Source of the DNA: an uncultured Acidimicrobiales bacterium
Lineage (GTDB): Bacteria; Actinomycetota; Acidimicrobiia; Acidimicrobiales; SHLQ01
Length of the DNA stretch: 41,300 bases
Direction of reading: 5' to 3'
NCBI GenBank assembly: GCA_938015295.1
Contig: CALLQB010000005.1
Location: 64,001 to 105,300, forward strand
Both the position numbers and the translations under genes were made by a program. Below are positions 7,481-16,060 of the stretch, in pieces (the first letter of the stretch is position 1; every line of letters begins with the position of its first letter). The notes under the pieces are model-generated. The model saw nothing but the letters and a program-made list of their open reading frames with translations, searched no databases and was not told where the DNA came from.

Positions 7481-8134
7481 CCCAAATATTGCGAGCGTCT
7501 CGTCGTAATTTCCCGGTTCGCCCGTAGTTGCCTCGGTCGCCGTCGCTACAAGGCCACGACCTTCGGGCGATCGCACCACGACCACTCGGGTGCGCAACAC
7601 GCCATCGCGAGTACGAAGGTCGAAAAGGGTGGCCGGATACCCGTTGACGTTGAAGGCGTCAGAGTTGACCAGCTCTTGATTTCGCTCCTCGAGTTCAAGG
7701 GTGGCCGCGAGTTGGTCTTCGTACCGGCGTTCCATGACGAGGCGTATCTCGGGTACGAACTCGTCGCTCGAAACTTCGCTGAGAGGTCCGCGACTGAGCC
7801 AGGTGCATTGGTCGATCTCCTCGTCGGTGGGGATCGTCAGACGCTGGTCGGCAGCCGGGCCACCGATTGACCAGGTTTCGGGATAGTTCACCGAGAAGTC
7901 TTGGGCGACGCAGCTTCGCGTCGGCAGTGTGGGCCAGGTTGTTGTGGTCGATGGCAAAACAATGCTTGTCGGTGGCGTGGTGATTGCTGGCGTTTGCTCG
8001 GCGAACGGCAGCGAGTTGGGGACCGCCTCCTCGCCGTCGACGGTGCAGGCCGTAAGGGCGAGCACGCCGACAGCCGCGGAAAGCAGCCCTCTAAAACGCC
8101 ACAAGGGCCCGGCAGAAAGTAGGTGCGAGAACAT
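7448..8134 (-). CDS. Predicted lipoprotein with PsbP/LpqN-like extracellular domain
   Basis: A 228-residue exported protein of unknown function. The N-terminus has arginines, a hydrophobic stretch and a lipobox (LTAC) with the lipidated cysteine at residue 30. A Thr/Pro-rich tether follows at about 45-70. The outer domain (about 72-228) begins CVAQDFSVNYPETWSI, a pattern resembling LpqN/DUF1795-type folds in which a strand precedes a P-x-x-W turn. The zinc-ribbon protein at 23470 has a similar domain opening. Its end overlaps the 3' end of the LacI-family gene. An ATAGGT-N6-ACCTAT dyad touches its start codon. Role is unknown. Confidence 0.75.
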   Translation of the reverse strand: MFSHLLSAGPLWRFRGLLSAAVGVLALTACTVDGEEAVPNSLPFAEQTPAITTPPTSIVLPSTTTTWPTLPTRSCVAQDFSVNYPETWSIGGPAADQRLTIPTDEEIDQCTWLSRGPLSEVSSDEFVPEIRLVMERRYEDQLAATLELEERNQELVNSDAFNVNGYPATLFDLRTRDGVLRTRVVVVRSPEGRGLVATATEATTGEPGNYDETLAIFGSILDSLIIID

Positions 8135-8150
8135 AGGTCTCTGTACCTAT
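8133..8150. promoter_or_regulatory. ATAGGT-N6-ACCTAT dyad at the lipoprotein start
   Basis: A perfect 6-bp dyad with a 6-base spacer overlaps the start codon of the lipoprotein gene, which reads leftward. It could be an operator or a hairpin limiting translation. It is short enough to occur by chance. Confidence 0.3.
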
Positions 8151-8211
8151 CGGCGCCGTTGGCGACGCCTGAAGTCTTTCTGCCTGGGCCCAAGCAGGGC
8201 GGGGGATCTTG

Positions 8212-9327
8212 TTAGTTGTTCAATGCTTCCGCTGGGTCGACGTAGGTCATGTCGAGCGCTTCGGCTACCGCCTCATCGGTGATCATGCCACGGTGCACAT
8301 TGAGGCCGTTGAGGAGATGCTGATCGGCAAGTAGTGCCTGCTTCGGGCCAGCAGCGAGTGCCAGAGTGAAGGGAAGGGTCGCATTGTTGAGCGCCAGAGT
8401 CGATGTTCGAGGAACGCCGCCAGGCATGTTCGCTACGCAGTAGTGGACCACGTCGTCGACGATGTAGACGGGGTCGGAGTGGGTGGTGGCCTTCGAGGTT
8501 TCGAAACTGCCGCCTTGATCGATTGCTACGTCGACTACTACCGATCCGGGACGCATCCGGCTGATCATGTCTCGTGTCACAAGCTTGGGGGCTGCGGCTC
8601 CGGGGATGAGTACGGCGCCGATGACCAAATCGGCCTCCACCACGTAGTGGTCGAGCGCGGCTGCGGTCGAATAGATCGTGCGAAGTACCGGGCCGAATCG
8701 CGCATTGAGGGATTCGAGAACTTCAGCGCTGCGGTCGAGCACGGTGACATCGGCACCCATGCCAACGGCCATTTCGATGGCGTTGCTGCCGACGACGCCG
8801 CCGCCGATAACGACGACCTTTGCCGGGGCTACGCCGGGCACTCCGCCGAGAAGAACGCCGGATCCGCCGTGCGGGGCTTCGAGATGATGGGCGCCGGCCT
8901 GGATCGACATGCGGCCCGCAACCTGCGACATGGGCGCAAGGAGGGGAAGGCGGCCCTTCTGGTCGGTGACGGTTTCGTAGGCCACGGCGGTGCAGCCGCT
9001 TGCGACGAGATCGTCGGTTTGTGCTTGGTCGGGGGCGAGGTGCAGGTAGGTGAACAGTGTGTGGTCGGGGGTGAGGCGTGCTCGTTCGATCGCCTGCGGT
9101 TCCTTTACCTTGATGATCATCTCGGCGCCAGTGAAGACGTCCTCGGCGGTCTCGACGATCTTGGCACCGGCGTTTTCGTATTCGGTGTCGGTAAAGCCCG
9201 AGCCCAGGCCGGCGCCCTTTTCGATGAGGACATCGTGGCCACGATGTGTGACCTCTCGAGCGCTGGTGGGCGTGAGACCGACGCGACGCTCGGCATCTTT
9301 GATTTCTGCGGGTACTCCGACGATCAC
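8212..9327 (-). CDS. ald: Alanine dehydrogenase
   Basis: L-alanine dehydrogenase converts L-alanine and NAD+ to pyruvate, ammonium and NADH, in the cytosol. It starts [20 protein letters not shown], a family hallmark. Lys75 in IKVKEP and His96 in YLHLAP match the conserved substrate-binding and catalytic residues. The NAD Rossmann motif [10 protein letters not shown] lies at about 174-183, and the AIDQGG block is present near 268. I chose GTG at 9327 because GGAGAAGG lies about 6 bases upstream and the length becomes 371 residues, the family norm; the frame is open for 46 more codons, but these lack family similarity. It is divergent from an Lrp/AsnC regulator, a common AldR-type arrangement in actinobacteria. 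Confidence 0.96.
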   Translation of the reverse strand: MIVGVPAEIKDAERRVGLTPTSAREVTHRGHDVLIEKGAGLGSGFTDTEYENAGAKIVETAEDVFTGAEMIIKVKEPQAIERARLTPDHTLFTYLHLAPDQAQTDDLVASGCTAVAYETVTDQKGRLPLLAPMSQVAGRMSIQAGAHHLEAPHGGSGVLLGGVPGVAPAKVVVIGGGVVGSNAIEMAVGMGADVTVLDRSAEVLESLNARFGPVLRTIYSTAAALDHYVVEADLVIGAVLIPGAAAPKLVTRDMISRMRPGSVVVDVAIDQGGSFETSKATTHSDPVYIVDDVVHYCVANMPGGVPRTSTLALNNATLPFTLALAAGPKQALLADQHLLNGLNVHRGMITDEAVAEALDMTYVDPAEALNN

Positions 9328-9474
9328 GGCGCCTTCTCCAAGTTTCGTGCTTGATCTGCTTTCGTTGAACGGTACAGAAGTGACGGTGGACACCGATTGC
9401 GAAAATGTCCTCTGCATGGCCCTCGGACGCCTCGATAGTGTGGATAATGTCGAATCTGGGCACACTTATTGCGT
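9328..9474. promoter_or_regulatory. Divergent ald / Lrp-type regulator promoter region
   Basis: This 147-base gap separates two outward-facing genes. GATAAT at 9443-9448 could be a -10 element for the regulator. Lrp/AsnC proteins usually bind such shared regions next to amino-acid dehydrogenase genes. No strong perfect palindrome is visible. Confidence 0.45.
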
Positions 9475-9939
9475 ATGGAACCGTTGGACGCAATTGACCG
9501 CCAGATTCTCAATCTCCTACAGAGCGATGCGAGGCTCGCGAACATCGAGGTTGCCGACCGGGTTGGGCTGTCTCCTTCGGCGTGTCTTCGGCGAGTTCGC
9601 AGACTTGAAGACAACGGGGTCATCGCCGGATTCGTGCTGCTAGTTGATCCGAAAAAGATCGGCCGTCCGGTCGATGTCTTTGTGGAAATCAGCCTCGATA
9701 GCCAGTCAGAAGACAAGCTTGACGCGTTTGAAGCGGCGGTGGCCGAGTGCCCAGAAGTGATGTCGTGTCACCTCATGGCTGGCGAGTACGACTACATCCT
9801 GCATCTTGCTGTGGCCGATACCGCCGACTACGAACGGATACACAAGCAATACCTCGCCCGGTTACCCGCAGTCGATCGCATCCGGTCGAACTTCGCGATT
9901 CGTACGGTCTACGACACCACGAAACATGAACTCGATTAA
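9475..9939 (+). CDS. Lrp/AsnC-family transcriptional regulator
   Basis: A 154-residue regulator with an N-terminal helix-turn-helix (about 5-60: LDAIDRQILNLLQSD, then VADRVGLSPSACLRRVRRLE) and a C-terminal RAM ligand-binding/oligomerisation domain (about 70-150, including VMSCHLMAGEYDYILHL). ATG at 9475 gives the usual MEPLDAIDRQIL beginning; TTG at 9469 is also in frame. No good ribosome site precedes it, so translation could be leaderless. It probably senses an amino acid, likely alanine, and controls the divergent ald gene, as AldR does in mycobacteria; this role is inferred from position. Confidence 0.92.
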   Translation: MEPLDAIDRQILNLLQSDARLANIEVADRVGLSPSACLRRVRRLEDNGVIAGFVLLVDPKKIGRPVDVFVEISLDSQSEDKLDAFEAAVAECPEVMSCHLMAGEYDYILHLAVADTADYERIHKQYLARLPAVDRIRSNFAIRTVYDTTKHELD

Positions 9940-9970
9940 GCGCGTCACCGCCGGGCCGAGGTGGTCGGCG

Positions 9971-10918
9971 TCAGTTCTGGTAACGCTTCACGAGGATTTC
10001 GCCGATGACTGCTAGGCGGGCGACTGCCTCAGGCGGCGCGGTGATCTCGATCCCCTCTGCGAGCCCGGCTGTTCTCGATGCTAGGGAAAGCGCCGAGTAG
10101 TCGGTGATGGTCACATTGATCTGGCCGTCGCTGCGGGTGGCGCCAACAGTGAGCCCGGCGCCAAACATCGATCGCAAAATCTGCAGTGTCCATGGCGCAG
10201 CAATCGCTTGCGCGGTGATGCTGTGCGCGTTCTCGTCGTACGCCACACGAATTTGTTGCCAAGCCTGATGGAGGTCGAAGCCCGATGGTCGTACGGCTTC
10301 GGCACCGGTGGGCTGTGCTTTGGTCACCCGGTCGACGCGAAAGGTTCGCTGCCCGTTGTCGGTCTGCGCTACCAGGTACCAGATTGACGCCTTCGCCACG
10401 AGGCCGAGCGGGTGCACGGTGCGCATGCTCGGCCCGCTCGATGGCGAGAGATACCCGAGGTTCACCTGCTCGCGGTCGATGACCGCCTTCTGGAGGACCT
10501 CGAGAAACTCGGGATCATCGTGGTCGCGAACCTCGCTCCAGCGGGTCGAATCGACCAGCACTGCTTCGGCAGCTGCTGCGGCTTCGGCGCGAAACGGCTC
10601 GGGTACCGCCTGTGCAAGTTTACGCAACGCATCCTTGAGACCGGGGGCCGACGGCGCTGCGCTCCCGGCGGCAAGGAACAGTGCTCTTGCTTCCTCGGCT
10701 CGCAGGCCGGTGAGGTCGGTGCGGGCACCGCCAACAAGCTGCCATCCGCCGTTTCGCCCCGGTTGTGAGAACACGGGCACTCCCGACATGGCCAGGGCCT
10801 CGAGGTCTCGACGCGAGGTCTTTACCGAGACTTCCAGTTCCTCTGCCACCTCGCGTGCGGTAACCCGTCCGCGGGCCTGCAAGAGCAGGAGGGTCGCGAG
10901 AAGTCGGTCGGCGCGCAC
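9971..10918 (-). CDS. WYL-domain transcriptional regulator (YafY type)
   Basis: A 315-residue DNA-binding protein. A winged HTH of the DeoR/HTH_11 type is at the N-terminus (RLLATLLLLQARGRVTA, then AREVAEELEVSVKTSRRDLE). The WYL domain covers about 130-215, with WYLVAQTDNGQRTFRVDRV near its end, and a WCX-type C-terminal extension follows. Proteins of this build sense ligands, often nucleic acids, and activate or repress stress or metabolic genes. The start is GTG without a strong ribosome site. A clear dyad lies 20-44 bases upstream. It converges with the Lrp gene. Its target cannot be named. Confidence 0.9.
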   Translation of the reverse strand: MRADRLLATLLLLQARGRVTAREVAEELEVSVKTSRRDLEALAMSGVPVFSQPGRNGGWQLVGGARTDLTGLRAEEARALFLAAGSAAPSAPGLKDALRKLAQAVPEPFRAEAAAAAEAVLVDSTRWSEVRDHDDPEFLEVLQKAVIDREQVNLGYLSPSSGPSMRTVHPLGLVAKASIWYLVAQTDNGQRTFRVDRVTKAQPTGAEAVRPSGFDLHQAWQQIRVAYDENAHSITAQAIAAPWTLQILRSMFGAGLTVGATRSDGQINVTITDYSALSLASRTAGLAEGIEITAPPEAVARLAVIGEILVKRYQN

Positions 10919-10937
10919 CTAGGCATCGTTGCACACG

Positions 10938-10962
10938 AAACTGGACAACGACTGTCTAGTTT
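10938..10962. promoter_or_regulatory. Inverted repeat upstream of the WYL regulator, likely operator
   Basis: Arms 10938-10947 (AAACTGGACA) and 10953-10962 (TGTCTAGTTT) form a 10-bp dyad with one mismatch and a 5-base centre. It sits 20 bases before the WYL-regulator start, the expected place for autoregulation. There is no gene within it. Confidence 0.5.
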
Positions 10963-11012
10963 GTGCGCGATCCGGCTTCTTTTGTGTGGTTCGCGGTCTG
11001 GCCTACCGAGGT

Positions 11013-12908
11013 TTAGAGAACCGTGAAGTTGTAGCTGGTCGACCACGATGACTCGTTGAGCGACGTATCGATCACTTTGACGCGGGCTTGGTAGCGGCCG
11101 GGTGGCAACGCAGCGAGCGCGACACTCCACGACGTCGACGGGCCGCCAGCGATCGCGGGAACCAACTTCGCCCAACCTGGGGCAACGCTCTGCCCATTGG
11201 ACTGAACGTAGTCTTTCGTGTCGCGGTTGCGGATGGTAAGGCGTACCTCGGCCACCGACGTATCGTCGGTCGCGATTCCAGTTAACGATCCGGGCATCGC
11301 GAGCTGGTCGCCCGCCAGTGCAGTAATTGAGCCGGTTGGCGCGGTGATGTCGGCGCCAACGCCTGGACTGATGACGAAATCATGGTTTGCAGACCAACTT
11401 GTTTCGTTCCCTGCGGTGTCCATGGTCTTTACCCTTGCGCGGTAGTTACCAGCAGGAAGACCGGCGAGGGGGATGCTCCACGATGCCGAAGGTCCGGGGG
11501 TAATCGCTGGCTCAATCTTTGCCCATGTCGAGGCCACACTTTGGCCATCGGCTTGCAAATAGTCCTTGGTGTCGCGGTTGCGGACAGTGACCTTCACCGT
11601 CGCAACGGAAATATTGTCGGTCGATGTTCCGGCAAGTGTCGCCGGCAGCGTCACTGCCTGACCTGCCAACGGTGCAGTGAATGCTCCGGTAGGAAATGTC
11701 GTGTCAACTGCTGGCGGTGGCGGGGGAGGCGGAGCCAGCCCAAAGTCGAGTTGTGGAAAGACCGTGATGCCTCGTGTGCTGCGGCCCTCGATACGCGTGA
11801 AGTCGCCGGCCACGAGCATGCCCCACGGCGACACGTCGAGTTCCCAGATACCGAAACGCGAGTTCAAAATGGGGTCCCAGGGCTCCGAAATGCCCGTCGT
11901 CTCATCGATTGCCTCAAGTCGAGCGTTTGAGTACGCGCCGTTGTACTTCTGGAAGTGCCCTCCCACGTACACCAATCCTTCGTGCACCAACAGCGCCTGC
12001 GGATCGCCGCCATGGGCCACCGACCACAGTTGCGCGCCGGTCGCGATATCGATTGCTTTTGTGCGGTTGCCGCCCTGACCGGGAAGGCCGCCGGCCGCTA
12101 TGTACAGCACTGTTTCGTCGTCAGAGAGCGCAACATCGATGACGACCCACGAGTTCACCACCGCAACATCCCATGGCTGCGCATCGCCGGTTGCGGTAAG
12201 AATTCGTGCCACTCGCTGGGGAGCTTGCACTTGGTCGAGAGCAGTGAACGTTCCGGCCGCGTACAGCTCCGAACCGTCGGCGCTCAGCTTCAAATCGCGG
12301 ACCTTGCCGTTGGTATTCACTTTCCATCCTCCGACAACGGCATCGTTCTCGAGGGCGGCGATATCTTTACGCTGAACGCCCAACACCTCGTTGAAGTCGC
12401 CGCCGATGTACAGACGCGAGCCATGGTTTGCCATGGCCATCACGGGGCCGGTAACACCGAAGTTTGGACTGAGTACTTGCCCGGTAACCGGGTCGACCTT
12501 GGCAAAGTTTGCCTGCGCGACGCCGTTGATGGTGGTGAACTCGCCGCCGATGTAAATACCAGAGCCATCGGTCGCTGCAAGCACGCTGTGCACGGTGCCG
12601 TCGGTGTTCGCCATGAACCCGTGATCGATACGTCGGTCGCCCATGTGGATGGCGGCAGCGTTAGCATGCGGCGTGCCCCCTGCAGACGTAAAGCTGCCGC
12701 CGATATAGACGCGGTCTCCCAAATACGTCGTCGAAAGAATCGAGCCGACGTCGAGATCATCGTCAAAGCCCTGCATCCAATTGGGTTGTTGGCCATCGGG
12801 CGTGGCGGCAAAGGCAGGGCTGATCGGAGCGAGCAGCGCCAAGCACAGGGCAATGGCGAGCAGAGCCGCTAAAACTCGGGCTCGCAGAATCAAAACGGTG
12901 GTCACCAT
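11013..12908 (-). CDS. Secreted beta-propeller protein with two Ig-like C-terminal repeats
   Basis: A 631-residue exported protein. A Sec signal peptide (about 1-34) ends in PAFAA. Residues 40-400 contain repeated blades with YIGGSFTSAGG, YIGGEFTTINGV, YIGGDFNEVLGV and VYVGGHFQKYNG, matching delta-60/kelch-like propellers. A proline run (APPPPPPPA) separates this from two related modules of about 100 residues, each carrying RNRDTKDY...Q..GQSVA..WAK and closing with NE(T)SWS. The modules look like adhesion or fibronectin-like folds. I chose ATG at 12908, since the longer frame adds 55 non-signal residues. The function may be surface display or polymer binding; no catalytic motif is visible. 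It is divergent from an alpha/beta hydrolase. Confidence 0.85.
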   Translation of the reverse strand: MVTTVLILRARVLAALLAIALCLALLAPISPAFAATPDGQQPNWMQGFDDDLDVGSILSTTYLGDRVYIGGSFTSAGGTPHANAAAIHMGDRRIDHGFMANTDGTVHSVLAATDGSGIYIGGEFTTINGVAQANFAKVDPVTGQVLSPNFGVTGPVMAMANHGSRLYIGGDFNEVLGVQRKDIAALENDAVVGGWKVNTNGKVRDLKLSADGSELYAAGTFTALDQVQAPQRVARILTATGDAQPWDVAVVNSWVVIDVALSDDETVLYIAAGGLPGQGGNRTKAIDIATGAQLWSVAHGGDPQALLVHEGLVYVGGHFQKYNGAYSNARLEAIDETTGISEPWDPILNSRFGIWELDVSPWGMLVAGDFTRIEGRSTRGITVFPQLDFGLAPPPPPPPAVDTTFPTGAFTAPLAGQAVTLPATLAGTSTDNISVATVKVTVRNRDTKDYLQADGQSVASTWAKIEPAITPGPSASWSIPLAGLPAGNYRARVKTMDTAGNETSWSANHDFVISPGVGADITAPTGSITALAGDQLAMPGSLTGIATDDTSVAEVRLTIRNRDTKDYVQSNGQSVAPGWAKLVPAIAGGPSTSWSVALAALPPGRYQARVKVIDTSLNESSWSTSYNFTVL

Positions 12909-12917
12909 TTTCGTTTC

Positions 12918-12935
12918 ATCGGCCAGTTGGCCGAT
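12918..12935. promoter_or_regulatory. Perfect 8-bp dyad (ATCGGCCA-GT-TGGCCGAT) between divergent genes
   Basis: The dyad sits 10 bases from the start of the secreted-protein gene and about 80 from the hydrolase start. It is a good operator candidate or a leader hairpin at the ribosome-binding region of the leftward gene. The binding protein is unknown. Confidence 0.45.
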
Positions 12936-13014
12936 TTCTGGAGCCAAAAATCGGGGTGCGTGCACGTGCGCTTCATCAAACGTCTTGCTGTCGCCCGGCT
13001 CTAGGGTCGGGTGT

Positions 13015-13662
13015 ATGCACCTTCCGCAACTGCTACCCGTCGTACTTGTGCACGGCGGACTTTTCGAGCACACAACCCCGATGAGTTACTGGACCGACGC
13101 TGGCGTCACCGAGGCGCTTGCGGCGACAACCACCCGCTTTATCGCGCCGAAGCGGCCGGCCAAGCCTTCGTCGTGGGAAGAAGAGCGCGATGTGCTCTTG
13201 GCCGCGATCGACAAAGCCGGATTCGACCAGGTCGCGCTTGTGGGCGCCTCGAAGGGATGCTCTGCCGCCGCCCGCCTAGCGGTTGATCACCCCGACCGCG
13301 TTAGTCGTTTGATGCTCGCCTGGCCGGCTACCGCCGGCGACCAAGTGCTCGACGACCTTTCACGCATCGTCATCGAAGACCTCGCCGGACCTGATGTCGC
13401 CGACAACTTGCTCGCTGGCGACACAATCCATGGAGTTAGCGACGCCGAACTCAGCACCCTGCCGATGCCTCTCGTCGTGGTTCCGTCGATTCCGGCCAGC
13501 CACGCGCACCAACGCGATACCGCAACAAAACTCGTCGAGGTGCACCCCGACAGCTACCTAGCTGGTGGCACTCCCGATCCGCTCGACAAACAGTTTGGCG
13601 ACCACCTCGACGAGTTCATTCGGCTGGTACAGGTGATCGCCGTTGTCGAGCACGACGACTAG
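13015..13662 (+). CDS. Alpha/beta-fold hydrolase
   Basis: A compact 215-residue alpha/beta hydrolase. The oxyanion-hole motif LVHGG is at about 11-15, and the nucleophile elbow GASKG places Ser79 in a G-x-S-x-G context. Late histidines include one in GDHLDEF. Substrate cannot be inferred; the short cap suggests a small ester. I took ATG at 13015; the frame runs upstream across the divergent promoter, but that part is antisense to the neighbouring secreted-protein gene. It is followed 80 bases later by a thiolase on the same strand. Confidence 0.82.
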   Translation: MHLPQLLPVVLVHGGLFEHTTPMSYWTDAGVTEALAATTTRFIAPKRPAKPSSWEEERDVLLAAIDKAGFDQVALVGASKGCSAAARLAVDHPDRVSRLMLAWPATAGDQVLDDLSRIVIEDLAGPDVADNLLAGDTIHGVSDAELSTLPMPLVVVPSIPASHAHQRDTATKLVEVHPDSYLAGGTPDPLDKQFGDHLDEFIRLVQVIAVVEHDD

Positions 13663-13742
13663 CCGCAGCAGAATCGCCGTCTGGCGATGATGGCGCTAGC
13701 TTGCAAACCAAGATCACGAACGAACAGCACCCCTGGAGACAC

Positions 13743-14921
13743 ATGACTGACGTAGTACTAACCGAGGCCGTGCGCAGCCCAAAAGGTAAGCGCAACGGAG
13801 GACTCTCGTCGATGCATTCGGTCGACCTTCTTGGCGAGATTCAAGCCGAAGCCCTCAACCGGTCGGGTCTCGACCCGCTCGAGGTCGGCCAGGTAGTCGG
13901 CGGTTGTGTTGGTCAGGTCGGCATGCAGACGATGAACGTCGCCCGCAATGCGTGGCTTGCTCAGGGCTTGCCCATCGAAGTGGCTGCAACCACCGTCGAC
14001 GCGCAGTGCGGATCGTCGCAACAGGCGACCAATATGGCGTACGCCATGGTGAAATCGGGTGTCATCGACGTTGCGATGGGTTGCGGTGTTGAAGTGATGA
14101 GTCAGGTGCCGATGGGCGCCACCGTTCCCAAAGACCTCAGCGTTGGTCGACCAATTAACCGCAACTACTGGGCCCATCACGAAGCGACCTCGCAGTTCGA
14201 GGGCGCCGAGCGTATTGCAGACCAGTGGGGCATTACCCGCGACGATGCCGATGCGTTCGGTAAACAAAGCCAGGATCGTGCGATTCAGGCGTGGTCCGAA
14301 GACCGGTTCTCAACCCAGATCAAGGCCATTGCCGCGCCAGACCTCGGTGAAGACGGCAAACCAACCGATACCACACACCTTGTCGAGCGCGACGAGGGCC
14401 TGCGCGAAACCACCCTCGAATCGCTCGCGAAGCTCAAGCCGGTCGCCCGAGAAGACGGCGTGCACACCGCAGGAAACTCGAGCCAGATCAGCGACGGCGC
14501 CGGCGCAGTCATCATGATGAGCGCCGCCAAGGCCGACGAGCTCGGACAAAAGCCGATGGCCCGAATCGTCGACTCGGTACTGGCTGGATCAGATCCTGTG
14601 CTGATGTTGACGGGCCCAATTACGGCCACGCAGCAGCTTCTCGAGCGCAACAACATGTCGATCAACGACATCGATGTTGTCGAGATCAACGAGGCGTTTG
14701 CCTCGGTCGTGCTTGCGTGGCAGAAAGAAACCGGTGCCGATATGGCGCGAGTGAACCCCAACGGTGGAGCCATCGCTCTCGGGCACCCCCTTGGTGGCAC
14801 TGGCGCGATTTTGCTCACGAAGGCTGTGCACGAACTGCATCGCTCCGACAAAGAGTTCGCCCTCATCACCATGTGCTGTGGTGGAGGCCTCGGCACCGGT
14901 ACCCTCATTCAGCGAGTCTGA
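13743..14921 (+). CDS. Thiolase / acetyl-CoA C-acetyltransferase
   Basis: A 392-residue thiolase, the enzyme that cleaves or forms 3-ketoacyl-CoA with CoA. Catalytic Cys89 lies in DAQCGSS, His348 in GHPLGGTGA and Cys378 in MCCGGG; NEAFA is also present. These numbers coincide with the well-studied biosynthetic thiolase. ATG at 13743 has GGAG about 5 bases upstream; an earlier in-frame start would add 14 residues. With the SDR gene downstream it probably serves fatty-acid or sterol side-chain beta-oxidation. Direction (degradative or synthetic) is unresolved. A long interrupted hairpin follows the stop. Confidence 0.94.
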   Translation: MTDVVLTEAVRSPKGKRNGGLSSMHSVDLLGEIQAEALNRSGLDPLEVGQVVGGCVGQVGMQTMNVARNAWLAQGLPIEVAATTVDAQCGSSQQATNMAYAMVKSGVIDVAMGCGVEVMSQVPMGATVPKDLSVGRPINRNYWAHHEATSQFEGAERIADQWGITRDDADAFGKQSQDRAIQAWSEDRFSTQIKAIAAPDLGEDGKPTDTTHLVERDEGLRETTLESLAKLKPVAREDGVHTAGNSSQISDGAGAVIMMSAAKADELGQKPMARIVDSVLAGSDPVLMLTGPITATQQLLERNNMSINDIDVVEINEAFASVVLAWQKETGADMARVNPNGGAIALGHPLGGTGAILLTKAVHELHRSDKEFALITMCCGGGLGTGTLIQRV

Positions 14922-14931
14922 TCCGTTCTCT

Positions 14932-14969
14932 GTTGCCCGGCAGGCTCGTTGGTTGAGCGGTCGGGCAAC
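14932..14969 (+). terminator. Interrupted hairpin after the thiolase gene
   Basis: Outer arms 14932-14939 and 14962-14969 (GTTGCCCG/CGGGCAAC) pair perfectly, and an inner GCTC/GAGC stem (14944-14947 and 14955-14958) continues the structure around a 7-base loop. It starts about 10 bases after the stop. There is no strong T run, so it may be a terminator or an mRNA-stabilising stem. Confidence 0.5.
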
Positions 14970-15029
14970 TACGTTCTGATCATCTGACGCACTACGAAGT
15001 AGTCGAGATTTACGAAGGAATCATCATCA

Positions 15030-15962
15030 ATGGAAAAGATTAACGAAGGCCGCGTGGCCTTGGTAACCGGTGCAGGTCGCGGTATTGGCCGCGAACATGC
15101 GCTCATGCTCGCTGCCACCGGTGCGAAGGTTGTGGTGAATGACCTCGGCGGCGCTGCTGACGGCGCTGGCGCCGACGAAACTCCGGCACAGAGCGTCGTG
15201 TCTGAAATTGAGGCCATGGGTGGCGAGGCTGTCGTCAACGGCGGCAACGTCGCGGTGATGGACGATGCCCAGGCAATGGTGCAGCAAGCCATCGACACCT
15301 TTGGCGGTCTCGACATCCTCATCAACAACGCCGGAATCTTGCGCGACCGCATGATCTTCTCCATGAGCGAAAGCGACTGGGATGCGGTCATCAATGTGCA
15401 CCTCAAAGGCACGTTCGCCCCAACCAATGCGGCAGCGATCTACTGGCGTGAACGGGCAAAGGCCGGCGAAGAAAACGATGCTCGGGTTATCAACACCACC
15501 TCGCCGTCTGGCATTTACGGCAACGTTGGCCAGAGCAACTATGGCGCTGCTAAGGCTGGCATCGCAGCGTTCACGCAGATCACGGCAATGGAACTCACCC
15601 GCTATGGCGTGACCTGTAACTGCATCGCCCCAGCTGCGTACACCCGTATGACCGCCGACCTTCCAGGATTCGCCGGCATGGACGAGGCAACCCAGGAGAA
15701 GCTTGGCCCGCGTTGGATTGCCAACGCTGTCACCTGGCTTGCCAGCCCAGCGGCCAGTGGTGTCACCGGACGCTGCTTCGATGTCGTCGGCAACCGCATC
15801 GGCATCGCCGAAGGCTGGGTGCTTGGCCCCCAAGCCGAGCAGACCGAAGAGCCTGGCGACCTGGGCGACGTTGTTGCTGGTCTGATGGCCGACGCTCGAC
15901 TCAACTCGAATATGGGTGGCGTGCCTGAAGAGGGGCCCGGTCGTCCGAGTAACTCGATCTAG
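15030..15962 (+). CDS. SDR-family oxidoreductase, 3-hydroxyacyl-CoA dehydrogenase-like
   Basis: A 310-residue short-chain dehydrogenase. TGAGRGIG is at 13-20, INNAG at 98-102, serine in NTTSPSG near 158, and YGAAK with Tyr171 and Lys175. The extended loop between strands (DLGGAADGAG) resembles the dehydrogenase domain of multifunctional type-2 peroxisomal enzymes (HSD17B4-like) acting on 3-hydroxyacyl-CoA. Its C-terminal extension is longer than in FabG. GAAGGA lies about 10 bases before the ATG. Following the thiolase by 108 bases, it would supply the preceding step of beta-oxidation (inference). Confidence 0.88.
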   Translation: MEKINEGRVALVTGAGRGIGREHALMLAATGAKVVVNDLGGAADGAGADETPAQSVVSEIEAMGGEAVVNGGNVAVMDDAQAMVQQAIDTFGGLDILINNAGILRDRMIFSMSESDWDAVINVHLKGTFAPTNAAAIYWRERAKAGEENDARVINTTSPSGIYGNVGQSNYGAAKAGIAAFTQITAMELTRYGVTCNCIAPAAYTRMTADLPGFAGMDEATQEKLGPRWIANAVTWLASPAASGVTGRCFDVVGNRIGIAEGWVLGPQAEQTEEPGDLGDVVAGLMADARLNSNMGGVPEEGPGRPSNSI

Positions 15963-16006
15963 TCGCCGCGGGCCAGCTGCTGCTGGTCGTTCAGCAACGA
16001 GTACAA

Positions 16007-16036
16007 CGGTGCGCTGTCCTGCGGGGCGGCGCACCG
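16007..16036. terminator. Bidirectional hairpin between convergent SDR and SEC-C genes
   Basis: Arms 16007-16014 (CGGTGCGC) and 16029-16036 (GCGCACCG) pair perfectly with a 14-base spacer. A T4 run follows five bases later on the + strand. The position between convergent genes suits a shared terminator. Confidence 0.5.
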
Positions 16037-16060
16037 ATGCGTTTTGCGCTGCTCAGCGAG

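Noticed and set aside
8180..8197. Imperfect palindrome CTGCCTGGGCCCAAGCAG after ald
   Set aside because: It has no loop when folded and two mismatches, so it is a poor terminator; not listed as a feature.
8443..9354. Long open frame (303 codons) on the + strand
   Set aside because: It lies wholly antisense to the well-supported alanine dehydrogenase and has a Gly/Val/Asp/His-rich composition typical of a shadow of a high-GC gene.
11955..12872. Open frame of 305 codons on the + strand
   Set aside because: Antisense to the secreted propeller gene, with no recognisable motif.
15027..16034. Open frame of 335 codons on the - strand
   Set aside because: Antisense to the SDR gene with intact catalytic residues; no family features.
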